Shown here: positions 27,442-37,745 of the stretch, in pieces
Layout: the number at the start of each line of letters is the position of its first letter
How positions within the stretch are numbered: position 1 is the stretch's first letter
Assembly: GCA_040753875.1 (NCBI GenBank)
Contig: JBFMDV010000023.1
Span: forward strand, 146,535-210,534
Direction of reading: 5' to 3'
DNA from: Candidatus Zixiibacteriota bacterium
GTDB taxonomy: Bacteria > Zixibacteria > MSB-5A5 > GN15 > FEB-12
DNA: 64,000 bases
Made by a program: the position numbers and the translations under genes
The notes under the pieces: generated by a model
What the model was told of the DNA's origin: nothing
What the model saw: only the letters and a program-made list of their open reading frames with translations
Databases searched by the model: none

Positions 27442-29475
27442 ATGAAGCAGTTCTGTTTTCGCACGGTTGGCGCAACACTGATAGTGTTCGTACTCACCTT
27501 CGGTGTTACCGTTGCCCAAACCAATGAACACGGTTTGGACCGCGCCAACTTCGACACCACCATCAGTCCCTGCACTGACTTCTACCAGTTTGCGAACGGC
27601 AGCTGGCTGAAGAACAACCCGATTCCGGCCCAGTACGGCACATGGGGAGCGGGTCACGAGGTATACGAGAGAAATATCGCACTACTACGGAGTATCCTTG
27701 AAGAGGCTGCCACAACGGCAGGGGCTTCAAAAGGGAGCATCACCCAGAAACTGGGTGATTTTTATTCGACTGCAATGGACAGTGCTCGCATCGAAGCGGA
27801 TGCTGCCAAGCCGCTGCAGGCAGAGTTCGCTGCATTGGATGCCCTCAAGACCGGTCAGGATATCCAGAAACTAGTGGCCGGTTATCATGCCGGAGGGCAG
27901 ACATTCTTGTTCGGTATCGGTTCTGATCAGGACATGAAGAACAGCACCGAGGTCATTGCCTATGCGACGCAAGGCGGCCTTGGGCTGCCAGACCGCGATT
28001 ACTACACCCGCGATGACGATGAGTCCAAACAACTGCGCGAAAAATACGTGGCCCATGTCTCTAAGATGCTCCAGTTGCTGGGTGACAGTCCCGCCGATGC
28101 GGCGGCCCACGCCGAACGCATAATGGTGCTGGAGACCCGTCTGGCCAAGGCGTCATTGACAAATGTGGAGCAGCGTGACCCGAACAGCTGGTACAACATG
28201 GTATCGGTGGTTGATGCCGACAAAGCCACGCCGCATTTTGCCTGGTCATACTATTTCTCGACTATAGGCCTCCCGGAGGTGCAGAAGTTCTCGTTCGCTC
28301 ATCCCAAATTCTTTGCGGCAATGGATTCTCTGATTACGGAATTGCCGATCGATGACTGGAAGCAGTATTTCCGTTGGCATCTGGTGCACGACGCGGCGCC
28401 GCAACTGAGTTCCGATTTCGTGAACGAGAATTTTGCGTTCTACGGAACAGCACTGGCTGGTACCAAAGAACTGCGCCCTCGGTGGAAGCGTGTGCTGACG
28501 GCCGCCGACAACACGCTGGGCGAGGCACTCGGCCAGGCCTACGTCGCCAAGGCGTTCCCACCCAAGTCGAAAGCACGGGCGATTGAAATGGTGAATAATC
28601 TGCGCGAGGCGCTCAAGGCGCGCATCCAGGCGCTCGATTGGATGAGCGACTCGACCAAGGCCCTGGCCCAGAAGAAGCTCGCGGCCTTCACGGCGAAAAT
28701 CGGTTATCCCGAGAAATGGCGTGACTACTCCGGCCTCGAGATCGACAAGTCATCGTACTATGCCAACATGCGCCGGGGTGAGGCATTCGAGCTGCACCGG
28801 CAGATCGCTAAGATCGGCAAACCGGTCGACCGCACCGAGTGGGGCATGACACCACAGACGGTCAATGCATACTACAATCCACTCATGAATGAGATAGTCT
28901 TCCCTGCCGGCATTCTGCAACCGCCGATGTTTGACGGTGAAGTTGACGATGCCGTCAATTACGGCGCCATGGGTTCGGTGATAGGACACGAGATGACACA
29001 TGGTTTCGACGACCAGGGAAGCCAGTTCGACGCCGAAGGAAATCTGAAGAACTGGTGGACGGAAAAAGACCTCGCCGAGTTCAAGAATCGGACACAGCGG
29101 CTGGTGGCGCAATACGGGGCATACGTGGCGATCGATAGCCTGCATGTGAACGGCGAGTTGACGTTGGGTGAGAATATTGCGGACCTCGGCGGCGTGCTGA
29201 TAGCATACGACGCACTCAAGATGGCGCTCAAGGGGAAGCCAGTCGAAAAGATCGACGGTTTCACGCCGCAGCAACGGTTCTTCCTGTCATTCGCACAGAG
29301 CTGGCGTGAGAATTATCGCCCGGAATCGCTCAAGCTGCAGGTGAACACCGACCCGCATTCACCGACCAACTTCCGCACCGATGGTCCCTTGTACAATGTC
29401 CCGGCATTCAAAGAGGCTTTCGATTGCGAGGCCGGATCCAAAATGGTTAACGCGGACCTTGTGAATATCTGGTAA
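27442..29475 (+). CDS. M13-family zinc endopeptidase (neprilysin/PepO type)
   Basis: 677 residues from the ATG at 27442 (GAGGAG nine bases upstream; the ATG at 27433 is too close to it). Signal peptide ending TVAQT. The N-terminal M13 domain starts CTDFYQFANGSWLKNN, as in the family; the catalytic domain has HEMTH starting at His516 with GFDDQGSQFDAEGNL, and ENIADLGG from residue 577 supplying the third zinc ligand. C-terminal YNVPAFKEAFDCE...MVNADLVNIW matches the family end. These enzymes cut peptides up to about 40 residues, here in the periplasm or outside. Full family length, monocistronic. Confidence 0.95.
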   Translation: MKQFCFRTVGATLIVFVLTFGVTVAQTNEHGLDRANFDTTISPCTDFYQFANGSWLKNNPIPAQYGTWGAGHEVYERNIALLRSILEEAATTAGASKGSITQKLGDFYSTAMDSARIEADAAKPLQAEFAALDALKTGQDIQKLVAGYHAGGQTFLFGIGSDQDMKNSTEVIAYATQGGLGLPDRDYYTRDDDESKQLREKYVAHVSKMLQLLGDSPADAAAHAERIMVLETRLAKASLTNVEQRDPNSWYNMVSVVDADKATPHFAWSYYFSTIGLPEVQKFSFAHPKFFAAMDSLITELPIDDWKQYFRWHLVHDAAPQLSSDFVNENFAFYGTALAGTKELRPRWKRVLTAADNTLGEALGQAYVAKAFPPKSKARAIEMVNNLREALKARIQALDWMSDSTKALAQKKLAAFTAKIGYPEKWRDYSGLEIDKSSYYANMRRGEAFELHRQIAKIGKPVDRTEWGMTPQTVNAYYNPLMNEIVFPAGILQPPMFDGEVDDAVNYGAMGSVIGHEMTHGFDDQGSQFDAEGNLKNWWTEKDLAEFKNRTQRLVAQYGAYVAIDSLHVNGELTLGENIADLGGVLIAYDALKMALKGKPVEKIDGFTPQQRFFLSFAQSWRENYRPESLKLQVNTDPHSPTNFRTDGPLYNVPAFKEAFDCEAGSKMVNADLVNIW

Positions 29476-29523
29476 GGCTGCGGCGTTTGGCGCCTCCGCG
29501 CACACGCAAATAACTTCGAATAC

Positions 29524-29556
29524 AAGAGGGCGGTCGCCAGTTGCGACCGCCCTCTT
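29524..29556. terminator. Bidirectional terminator between convergent peptidase genes
   Basis: Perfect 14-bp stem, AAGAGGGCGGTCGC with GCGACCGCCCTCTT, five-base loop, followed by CTTCTTCT on the plus strand and CTTGTATT on the minus strand. Confidence 0.8.
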
Positions 29557-29595
29557 CTTCTGGTCTTCCGGACGGTGGGACTGATTCTGTATCAG

Positions 29596-32500
29596 TCACC
29601 GTGGGGTCGGCGGTCCGGGAGGAGGAGGCAGCGTTTTCGGCTCGGACTTCAGTTTCTCCGCGACATATTGAATGGCCCGGTCCAGTTGGTCGTCGGAGCC
29701 CCGGGCCTCACGGTCCGGCAGATTATCGACCTCCATGTCCGGTGATACGCCTACGTTCTCCATCACCCACTGGCTCTTCATATTGTAGGTAGAGAATTCG
29801 GGAACGGTGTAGTATCCGCCGTCGATGAGTTCATCCATGCCTCTGATGCCGACAACTCCGCCCCAGGTCCGCTTCCCCATGAGCGGGCCAAGTTTGTATT
29901 CACGGAAGCAGTACGGGAAGATATCTCCATCGGAGGTCGAGAACTGATTCATGAGCGTGATCATGTGGGCATAGGGTGCGTCGCCCGGATCAGGACCGGC
30001 AGCAAAATTGCGCGAGTACCCCATACCAACCACTTCGCGCCGGAGCCGTTCGAGCACGAGTCCCGACACGAACCCGCCACCGTTGTATCTCACATCGATG
30101 ATGAGGCCGGGCTTGCGCAACTGGCCGAAATACATCTTGGCAAATCGGACCAATCCGTAGCTTCCCATGTCGGGGATATGCAGATAACCGATCTGGCCAT
30201 GCGAGACGGAATCGACGTATTTTCGATTCTTCTCAACCCAGTTGAAATACCGAAGGTTTTCCTCCGAAGCGATCGGCTTGACAGTAACCTCGCGAGCTCC
30301 TTTCAAACCGGGTGAGCTGTTCAATGTCAGCGTCATCTGCTTGCCGACGGTGTGTTCGGTGAGCGAGTATGGATCGATGTCTGCCGTCAATTCCTGGCCG
30401 TTGATGGCAAGAAGATAATCCCCCTCTTTCACCTCTATACCCGGGTCTCGGAGCGGAGAGCGAAGTTCAGGGTCCCAGTTCTCTCCTTCGAGAATATGCG
30501 CGAGGCGAAGCCGTTTGCTCGCCGGATCGACCGCAAAGTCGACTCCCAGTAATCCAATGTCGCTAGACGGTACTTTCGGTTTCTCGCCGCCACCGACATA
30601 AGTGTGCGAACAACAGAGTTCGCCGACCATCTCCCCCAGCACGTACGTGAAGTCGTACCGGTTGATGACATACGGTATAAGCGGTGCATACTTGTCGTGC
30701 ATTTTCTGCCAGTCAACGCCGTGCATGTGCTCATCGTAGAAATAATCCCGATACCGGCGCCATACCTGGTTGAACATCTGGGAGAACTCACTCTCATGGT
30801 CGACCTTCATCTCCATCCGGCTCAGGTCGAGTTTCTTGTCCTCAAGGTCAGCTTTCTCACCTTCAGCGGACACGACATAGAAGTTGTTGTCTTTCTTGAT
30901 CAGGAGGTTCTTCTGATCGGCCGACAAGGCGTAACTCTCGATGCCACTCAGGAAGGCGAAATTCTTCTTTTTGGCAATGTCATATTTGTTGAGTATTCGA
31001 TCTGGCTGACCAATATTGCCCACCATCCCCCGCACCGGATTTCCCAAGTAGAAAATACCGCCGGGCACAGCCATGAGACCGTTGTAATTACCTGCGGGCA
31101 GATCGATCGCAACCTGTCGCTCATATATTCCGTCAAAATCGACCTTAACTTTGACAGGTCCGGTCTTGGGTTTATCTTCTCCCTCCTTCCCGGTTTTCCC
31201 CTTGTCCGACATCTTCTTAGCTGTGTCCACCTTAACCTCTACTTCATCACTTTTGGGGCGGAACGGACTCAGACTGTCGGCATTCAGCACAATAAGATAC
31301 AGATCGTCAATAGATGTGTTGATGTATTCGAACTCATACGCGCCCAGGACCGGATTAAAATTCCGCTCGGATATGAAATACAGGTACTGGCCGTTGGGGT
31401 CAAACGCAGGGCCGTAATCGTTGGTCCAGCTGGGTGTCAATTGGTGGAGTGTGTTGTTGTCGAAAGCAAACGTGAAGATGGTCCGGATACCGTTGTCCAA
31501 TACTTTGGAGTATGCCAGGAACCGGCTGTCCGGAGACCAGGCCATGTCTCTGATCTCATTTCGCGTGGCTTTATCGATCTGTACGGTCTGCTTCGTGGCT
31601 ACCGCGACGACGTACAAGCGAAGGCTCTTGTCGGAAAACGCGAGTTTCTTCGAATCGGGGGACCATACCGCACCATATCGATGGCTGTCGCCACCGGTGA
31701 TGAGCTGCACCGATTCCTTGCCGTCTTGAGACGTGATGTAGAACTCATCCTCGCCGGATTTGTCGGATATGTACGCCACCCACTTGCCGTCGGGCGACCA
31801 GACCGGATTCATGTCATTTGCAGACGAACTCAGTGTCAGATTCCTGGTGTTTCCTTCCTTGGCCGGGACAGTGAATATGTCGCCTCGCGCCGCAAAAACC
31901 GCCCGCTTACCGTCGGGCGAAATGTCGAAGTCAGTAACGCACTCCGAGACATTCTGGAACTCTGTACGCACCGTGTTGCGATCCGTAATTAGGGATATCT
32001 CGATTTTATGTATCTCTTCCGAGGGGAGGTCCATAACGTACAGAAAACCGCCGCTCTCGAAAACAATGCCATTATCCCCCAGGGATGGCCAGCGGACATC
32101 GTAATCGGTATAGTTGGTGACCTGTCGAGTTTGGCCGGAGTTCATTTCGTAGCAGTACAGGTTGAGACGCCCGGTGCGATCGGAATTGAAATATATACGC
32201 TCGCCAAACCACATCGGCATGTTGTCAGTCCCCTCCCAATCGGTTATCTTTTGATTGGCGTAGGTGGTGAGGTCAAAAATCCAGACATCCTGCGCCATTC
32301 CCCCTTTGTAGCGTTTCCAGGTGCGAAAGTCGCGATAGACAGGACAGTAGGCCACTTTCTTTCCGTCCGGCGACAGGCTGGTGAAACCGGCTGTGGCCAT
32401 TGGCAACGGTTCCGACATCCCACTAGCCACGCTCACCAGATAGGCACGGCCATCCCACCAATTCATGGACTCTTTGCGCGACCGATATAGCACCTTATCC

Positions 32501-32880
32501 CCCGCCTTCGACCAACCCATAACCACGTTTTCCGGGCCGAAGCGCTCGGACGTATTCTGAAGTCCCGGATGATAGGTGAGTCGCTTCGGCTCGCCGCCGG
32601 CGACCGGTATGACGTAGACGGAGAAATCGCCATCGTATTGGCCGGTGAAGGCGATGTGCTTGCCGTCTGGTGAAAATCGTGGGAACATCTCGAGTCCTTC
32701 GTGGCTGGTTAACCGTGTGGCCTGTCCACCGGTGCGAGCCGCGACATAGATATCGCCTCCATACGAAAACGCTACTTGATTCCCGTTTACGGTCGGGAAG
32801 CGAAGCAGCCGCGCTTCCTCGGCGTTGAGCGTCAACGCCAGAAGCACCAACACTGACAGTAGCGCTGCTATGTTCCTCAT
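29596..32880 (-). CDS. Tricorn-protease homologue, exported S41-family peptidase
   Basis: 1094 residues, signal peptide (MRNIAALLSVLVLLALTLNA). Residues about 25-560 are TolB/WD40-like propeller repeats (FSPDGKHIAFTG, LSPDGKKVAYCP, WSPDGKWVAYIS). A linker and C1 domain follow, with GELCCSHTYVGGGEK near residue 758 providing the catalytic His; then a PDZ domain (about 780-880) and the S41 core with FSTSDGD near 980 as the serine nucleophile and GKRTWGGVVG. Tricorn proteins degrade peptides made by other proteases; bacterial homologues are often secreted. It ends in a Pro-rich PPPPGPPTPR. Ribosome site GAGG five bases before the ATG. Single gene, convergent to M13. Confidence 0.92.
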   Translation of the reverse strand: MRNIAALLSVLVLLALTLNAEEARLLRFPTVNGNQVAFSYGGDIYVAARTGGQATRLTSHEGLEMFPRFSPDGKHIAFTGQYDGDFSVYVIPVAGGEPKRLTYHPGLQNTSERFGPENVVMGWSKAGDKVLYRSRKESMNWWDGRAYLVSVASGMSEPLPMATAGFTSLSPDGKKVAYCPVYRDFRTWKRYKGGMAQDVWIFDLTTYANQKITDWEGTDNMPMWFGERIYFNSDRTGRLNLYCYEMNSGQTRQVTNYTDYDVRWPSLGDNGIVFESGGFLYVMDLPSEEIHKIEISLITDRNTVRTEFQNVSECVTDFDISPDGKRAVFAARGDIFTVPAKEGNTRNLTLSSSANDMNPVWSPDGKWVAYISDKSGEDEFYITSQDGKESVQLITGGDSHRYGAVWSPDSKKLAFSDKSLRLYVVAVATKQTVQIDKATRNEIRDMAWSPDSRFLAYSKVLDNGIRTIFTFAFDNNTLHQLTPSWTNDYGPAFDPNGQYLYFISERNFNPVLGAYEFEYINTSIDDLYLIVLNADSLSPFRPKSDEVEVKVDTAKKMSDKGKTGKEGEDKPKTGPVKVKVDFDGIYERQVAIDLPAGNYNGLMAVPGGIFYLGNPVRGMVGNIGQPDRILNKYDIAKKKNFAFLSGIESYALSADQKNLLIKKDNNFYVVSAEGEKADLEDKKLDLSRMEMKVDHESEFSQMFNQVWRRYRDYFYDEHMHGVDWQKMHDKYAPLIPYVINRYDFTYVLGEMVGELCCSHTYVGGGEKPKVPSSDIGLLGVDFAVDPASKRLRLAHILEGENWDPELRSPLRDPGIEVKEGDYLLAINGQELTADIDPYSLTEHTVGKQMTLTLNSSPGLKGAREVTVKPIASEENLRYFNWVEKNRKYVDSVSHGQIGYLHIPDMGSYGLVRFAKMYFGQLRKPGLIIDVRYNGGGFVSGLVLERLRREVVGMGYSRNFAAGPDPGDAPYAHMITLMNQFSTSDGDIFPYCFREYKLGPLMGKRTWGGVVGIRGMDELIDGGYYTVPEFSTYNMKSQWVMENVGVSPDMEVDNLPDREARGSDDQLDRAIQYVAEKLKSEPKTLPPPPGPPTPR

Positions 32881-33066
32881 ACAATCCTCGCGTATATCAT
32901 GGGATGATCGATAATTGAGTTCAGATACAATAGACTAATCCGATGGGGCGGAATCTGTGAGAACGATGGGACGGTGTTCATACGGGTCAAGGGTAATACG
33001 AATACACTGCGAGTCCCCATCTCGTCATAGACGAAAAGCCAGGGATGAAGTTTCAAGATTCACCAG

Positions 33067-33096
33067 TTGACTAACCTGCCGCCGATCACGTATTGT
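33067..33096 (+). promoter_or_regulatory. Promoter for galT
   Basis: TTGACT at 33067-33072, 18-base spacer, TATTGT at 33091-33096; about 35 bases of leader before the ATG at 33135. Because of this promoter the longer frame starting at 33093 is rejected. Confidence 0.45.
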
Positions 33097-33134
33097 GTCC
33101 CAGAAGGACGTCACACCGGCCAAGGCATCAAAGT

Positions 33135-34130
33135 ATGTCTGAATTTCGCCAGAATCAAGCAACCAAGGAATGGGTGATCATGGCGCCCGAACGCGGCAAG
33201 CGCCCGTCGGATCTTCGCAAACAGCAGCCGCAGCGCGCACCGATCCCGGAATTCCGCGATGATTGCCCCTTCTGCCCCGGACACGAAGAAGCCACCGATG
33301 AAGCGGTATACGTTCAGCCTGTCGAGGGGCAGTGGGCCGTTCGTGTCGTGCCGAACAAGTATGCCGCACTCCAGCCCCATCTGGCAGCAACTCGATCGCA
33401 TGTGGGTCGATTTCTGGCCGCCAAGGGGTTTGGGATCGCGGAGGTGGTGATCGAGCACCCTAAACACCATGTGACCATTGCCACCATGGCGACGACGGAG
33501 GTTCAGGAAGTCCTTCGTGCGTACCGCCAGCGCCAGAGGGCACTGAGCAAAAACGACAAGATCAATCTGGTTTCGGTCTTCCGAAACCATGGTGCGCAGG
33601 CCGGTACATCATTGGAGCACCCGCACTCGCAGATCATCGCCACGCCGATCGTCCCGCCTCATGTTCGATATCCTCTCGAACAAGCGGTGCTGCATTATGA
33701 CAAGCATGGCACGTGTGTGTATTGCGACATGCTGGAGGAGGAGCGACGCCAACAGGAGCGGATCATAGCCGAGACATCGCATTTCGCAGTCTTTTGTCCG
33801 TTTGCCGCTCGTTCTCCTTTCGAATGCCGTATCTATCCAAAACGTCACACTGCAAGTTTTCTTTCGGTGGATGATAACGAACTGGCCGATCTGGCAGCAG
33901 TGTTGAGAGACTTGCTCGGACGACTCCATTACGGCTTGAACGATCCCGACTACAACATGATCATCCGCTCGTCGCCGATCGGCGACGAGGACACGCGGCA
34001 CTTGCACTGGTACATGGTGATCATTCCTAAGATATCGATCCCGGCCGGCTTCGAAATCGGCTCGGGGATATTTATCAACACTGTCCCACCCGAGGAGTCG
34101 GCGCGGTTTCTTCGCGAGATCAGCGTGTAA
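33135..34130 (+). CDS. galT: Galactose-1-phosphate uridylyltransferase
   Basis: 331 residues starting MSEFRQNQATKEWVIMAPER, the usual GalT beginning. CPFCPGHE provides the first zinc cysteines, and HPHSQ at residues 162-166 is the active site with His164 as the nucleophile that is uridylylated. The second half contains FCPFAARSPFECRIYPKRH. The enzyme exchanges UMP between UDP-glucose and galactose-1-phosphate in the Leloir pathway; in many bacteria of this type it also acts as a general sugar-1-phosphate nucleotidyltransferase. No galK or galE is adjacent. Length is normal. Confidence 0.92.
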   Translation: MSEFRQNQATKEWVIMAPERGKRPSDLRKQQPQRAPIPEFRDDCPFCPGHEEATDEAVYVQPVEGQWAVRVVPNKYAALQPHLAATRSHVGRFLAAKGFGIAEVVIEHPKHHVTIATMATTEVQEVLRAYRQRQRALSKNDKINLVSVFRNHGAQAGTSLEHPHSQIIATPIVPPHVRYPLEQAVLHYDKHGTCVYCDMLEEERRQQERIIAETSHFAVFCPFAARSPFECRIYPKRHTASFLSVDDNELADLAAVLRDLLGRLHYGLNDPDYNMIIRSSPIGDEDTRHLHWYMVIIPKISIPAGFEIGSGIFINTVPPEESARFLREISV

Positions 34131-34169
34131 CGGCAGTATGTTCGCTTGTGGGGTGTTGACGGCGCGGAT

Positions 34170-36209
34170 TCACTTCAACCACCGTGCCAGCCACTCAAAC
34201 TGTTTTTCGTACACGTAGCGAAGGTTCACAAGCTTGCCGACATGGTGTCCCTCATCGGGGAAATAGAGCAGTTGTGACGGTACCCCGTGCCTCTGCAACG
34301 CCGTGAACATCTGCAACCCTTCGCTCAGATCGACCCGATAATCGCGCTGCCCGTGGATGACCATGGTGGGAGTCTTGAAGTTGTCTGCATACATGATGGG
34401 TGACGAGCGCATATATTCTTCGAGATTACTCCAAGGGGTTCCCCGGCTTTCCCATTCCGGGAACCAGAGTTCTTCCGTGGAACCGTAGTCGCTGATCTGA
34501 TTGGCGGTGCCGTCGATGGTGACAAGACATTTGAACCGGTCGGTGTGACCGCAGATCCAGTTGGTCATGAAACCGCCGTAGGAACGCCCCAGCGCTGCCA
34601 TGCGAGTCGAATCAATGAAGGATCTGGTCGTCAGGAGATAGTCCACACCCATCATGAGGTCGTCATAATCCCCTTTCCCCCAATTGCCTGAGACATACTC
34701 CTTGAACGCGCGGCCGTAGCCGACGCTGCCGTGCGGATTGATTTGCGCCACGACATATCCCTGTGCAGCCATCAACTGCGTGTTCCAGCCGTAGTAGTTG
34801 AAATCTCTCAGCCAGCACCACTGCGGGCCGCCGTGAATGAGAAGGACCAACGGATACTTTCGCGAGCCATCAAACGACGGTGGCCTGGTCAGGAAGCCCT
34901 GCACCGAGTCGCCATTCGCGCCGATGAACCAGAAATCCTCATCATTGGTCAAGTCGATATCTTTCAAAGTTGGCTCGGCAACTCGAGTCAATCGATGCAA
35001 CGCTCGTGATTTGAGATCATATTTGTACAATTCGTGTGGTTGATCGGAGAGCGACCTACTGACGACGAAAAACGAACCGTCGGAAGCAAGTCGCAGAGAA
35101 TTGTACACCGCGCCGTCAAGCAGCCGCTCTACATGTCGAGATTCGACATTCACCCGATACACGACCGTCATACCGCGCTCGATCACCGTGAAATAGATAT
35201 GTCGTGACTGGCTGTCCCATACGTACTCGCCGACTGAATTGTCGACGGATGTCGTGAGGATGGACCAGGCGCCGGACTTGCGGTCCATGAGGGTAAGGTC
35301 ACGTTCATCTGATTCGTAGCCAGGGGTCGCCATAGACAGATAGCTGAGGTATTTGCCGTCGGGCGAGTAGCGAGGCGAATTCTCGAGCCCGGGAGCCGAT
35401 GTAAGCTGAAGCGGTTCGGGCGCGAGTGCAGTGACCGTAAACAGGTCGTTGTTGACCCGGACCGCCGGCACGGAATCTGTCTGCATTGTAAAGCACACGG
35501 TAAGGCCATCCCGCGAGACTGCGACATCCTCTCCACCTCCGAGTGTAGAGGTCGGTACATCAGTTTCATTCATGAAGAGTGGTCGATGCGTTTCAGTGGC
35601 TATGTCGCATACGTACAGGCGAGACACACAGCCGTCATCCCATTGATTGTAGTGTCGATACAACAAGTGGTCGTACAGCTTGGCCTGAACCGGGCTGTTC
35701 TTTGCCTTCGTCAGTTCGGCCTTGTTGCAGCCGTCATCGGCACAGTGCGGTAACGATTTTGACGTCAGAATCAGCGTGGTTCCAGAGGGGGATACGAGAA
35801 AGTCGGATACCAATGAGGGCAAGTGGCTCATCTGTCGCGCCTCACCTCCCGTTATCGGAAGAAACCACACCTGTGCGCTTTCAGACCGATCGGTGAGGAA
35901 AAACAGTCCTGTTCCGTCCGCATTCCATTGCGGCTGCCATTCATTCGTGGGGCCGAAAGTCAGTTGATGAGGGTCGCTGCCGTCGTTGTTCATGAGCCAC
36001 AGATGTGAACTTTGCGTATTGGTCTCGGTGTTCGTCAGACGAAGGACATATGCGATGTGGCGACAGTCAGGCGATACCTGGGGATCGGAAGCACGCGGCA
36101 CGCTATAGAGATCGTCAAACGTGATCGGACGAGCGATCGCAGATGTTCCGCCCGATACGATTACAAGCGCCATCAACAGGGTGCAGACCCATATTCGGAG
36201 TGGACGCAT
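34170..36209 (-). CDS. S9-family prolyl oligopeptidase-type serine peptidase
   Basis: 679 residues with strong ribosome site (AAGGAGCTCTGT) and a signal peptide ending SAIARP. The N-terminal 400 residues form a TolB-like propeller (VSPDCRHIAYVL, NEWQPQWNADGTGLFFLTD, YSPDGKYLSYLS). The C-terminal alpha/beta hydrolase has the nucleophile in GRSYGGFM near residue 544, Asp in GQRDYRVDLSEG and His in DEGHHVGK. This is the acylaminoacyl-peptidase/dipeptidyl-peptidase-like group of S9. It follows the M16 pair in the same direction after 71 bases that include a 9-bp hairpin (ACGGGTCCT/AGGACCCGT, 36232-36262) without a T-run, so they may be partly cotranscribed. Confidence 0.93.
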   Translation of the reverse strand: MRPLRIWVCTLLMALVIVSGGTSAIARPITFDDLYSVPRASDPQVSPDCRHIAYVLRLTNTETNTQSSHLWLMNNDGSDPHQLTFGPTNEWQPQWNADGTGLFFLTDRSESAQVWFLPITGGEARQMSHLPSLVSDFLVSPSGTTLILTSKSLPHCADDGCNKAELTKAKNSPVQAKLYDHLLYRHYNQWDDGCVSRLYVCDIATETHRPLFMNETDVPTSTLGGGEDVAVSRDGLTVCFTMQTDSVPAVRVNNDLFTVTALAPEPLQLTSAPGLENSPRYSPDGKYLSYLSMATPGYESDERDLTLMDRKSGAWSILTTSVDNSVGEYVWDSQSRHIYFTVIERGMTVVYRVNVESRHVERLLDGAVYNSLRLASDGSFFVVSRSLSDQPHELYKYDLKSRALHRLTRVAEPTLKDIDLTNDEDFWFIGANGDSVQGFLTRPPSFDGSRKYPLVLLIHGGPQWCWLRDFNYYGWNTQLMAAQGYVVAQINPHGSVGYGRAFKEYVSGNWGKGDYDDLMMGVDYLLTTRSFIDSTRMAALGRSYGGFMTNWICGHTDRFKCLVTIDGTANQISDYGSTEELWFPEWESRGTPWSNLEEYMRSSPIMYADNFKTPTMVIHGQRDYRVDLSEGLQMFTALQRHGVPSQLLYFPDEGHHVGKLVNLRYVYEKQFEWLARWLK

Positions 36210-36280
36210 ACAGAGCTCCTTACCGAAGGGTGTACGGGTCCTCCCTTCGCATGAGAGGACCCGTGCACCGCGTTCGACGA

Positions 36281-37732
36281 TCAGTCAATCGATGGGGGCG
36301 CGAGTTCGATAGTTGTCACGGGACCAAATTCGTCGAGCGATTTATCAAATGTAGCCGGATTGCCGACCACGATGAACGACAACTCGCCCGGTTTGAGATA
36401 CTTCCCGGCCACCATCTGAACATCCGCTCGCGTCACCTTACGGTAGTTGTCGAAATATGTCTTGTAATAATCGAGCGGATACCCGTCGAATTCAAGTGCC
36501 ATCAGGTTGCGCACAATCTTTCCGGCGTTGTCGAAATTGAACACCAGCCGATTCATGAGTGATTCCCTGGCTTCGGTCAATTCCTGCTCGTTGACTCCCT
36601 CGCGAGCAATCCTCTCGATCTCATCGACGATGATCCGTGTCGCCTTGTAGGTCGAAGCGGCCTTGGTCTGGCAGGACGCCCGGAACATGCCATAATCGCG
36701 CGAGCCGATATCGAAGCTGGAACTGACATGATAGGCCAGGCCTTCATCGGAGCGGACGCGCGATGTAAGACGCGAGGTGAACGAGCCGCCGCCGAGAATG
36801 TAGTTCATGATATTGATGGCAAAACGGTCCGGATTATCGCGCTTTATGCCGAGATGTGCGATCCCCAGATTTGTTTGATTGATATCCTTCTTGATCAGAA
36901 ACACACCGGGATGGGGCGCCGCAGCAACCTCCTGAATCGCCGGCAACGGTTCCGATGACCTGGGCCAGTCTCCCAGATACTGCTTCAGTTTGGCAACCAG
37001 TTCATCTGACGAAAAGTCACCAGATACGCCAATCAGGAGATTGTTCGGCACGAAGAAACGCTGATGATAGGTCACCAGGTCCACCGGGGTTATCCCCTTG
37101 ATCGTCGCCCATTCAAGCACCCGCCCGTATGGGTGCTCACCATACAGCGTATGGTATACATACCTGTTCGTAATAGTCGCCGGATCGTCATTGCGACGTT
37201 TGATTCGGTTTTTGATTTCAGTCTTGGCCAGATCCAGTTTGTCCTGCGGAAAGGCGGGGTTCCGCAAAAGATCTGCGTACAGACCCAGCCCCCGATCAAG
37301 ATCCTTGGACAAGACGCTGAGGGAGGCAGAACCGCTCTCGGTGCCAATCGAGGTCTCCAGCGAACCGCCCATATACTCCATGAGCATATTAAGGGAATCG
37401 CCGCTGATATTCTTCGTGCCGCCGGTTCGCATGACCGTTCCGACCAAACCGGAGAGCCCATCCTTGACGTCGTCATCATAGATGCTGCCACAACGAATTA
37501 TGCTGCTCACGTTCACCATCGGCAGCCGATGATCTTCGTACAAATACACGATAATGCCGTTGTCGAGCGTAACGCGCTTGACATCGACACCGACCTCCGG
37601 AATAGTCAGGTCCAGTTTGCCTTCAGATAACCGGGCAATGGTCTTTGAGCCCGGGGATTTCCTGCCGGTTTCCTCACACCAAGCGCCCGTTACCAGCAGC
37701 AGGAATACAACAAACAATGTCGCTTTCTTCAT
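36281..37732 (-). CDS. M16-family peptidase-like protein, zinc site missing (inactive partner)
   Basis: 483 residues from the ATG at 37732 (GAGAGG nine bases upstream; the ATG at 37741 overlaps that site). Signal peptide MKKATLFVVFLLLVTGAWC. The two-lobed M16 fold is recognisable (ITPVDLVTYHQRFFVPNNL, SGDFSSDELVAKLKQYLGDW), but the zinc motif HxxEH is replaced by GLSGLVGTVM, so catalysis is not expected. C-terminal lobe has VRSDEGLAYHVSS, the R/Y region kept in inactive partners such as beta-MPP/alpha pairs. The upstream gene encodes the active half, 13 bases away, so a heterodimer in the periplasm is likely. Confidence 0.9.
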   Translation of the reverse strand: MKKATLFVVFLLLVTGAWCEETGRKSPGSKTIARLSEGKLDLTIPEVGVDVKRVTLDNGIIVYLYEDHRLPMVNVSSIIRCGSIYDDDVKDGLSGLVGTVMRTGGTKNISGDSLNMLMEYMGGSLETSIGTESGSASLSVLSKDLDRGLGLYADLLRNPAFPQDKLDLAKTEIKNRIKRRNDDPATITNRYVYHTLYGEHPYGRVLEWATIKGITPVDLVTYHQRFFVPNNLLIGVSGDFSSDELVAKLKQYLGDWPRSSEPLPAIQEVAAAPHPGVFLIKKDINQTNLGIAHLGIKRDNPDRFAINIMNYILGGGSFTSRLTSRVRSDEGLAYHVSSSFDIGSRDYGMFRASCQTKAASTYKATRIIVDEIERIAREGVNEQELTEARESLMNRLVFNFDNAGKIVRNLMALEFDGYPLDYYKTYFDNYRKVTRADVQMVAGKYLKPGELSFIVVGNPATFDKSLDEFGPVTTIELAPPSID

Positions 37733-37745
37733 AGTGCCCATCCTC

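Noticed and set aside
30604..31992. 462-codon plus-strand open frame
   Set aside because: Antisense to the tricorn homologue, whose domains and catalytic residues are clear.
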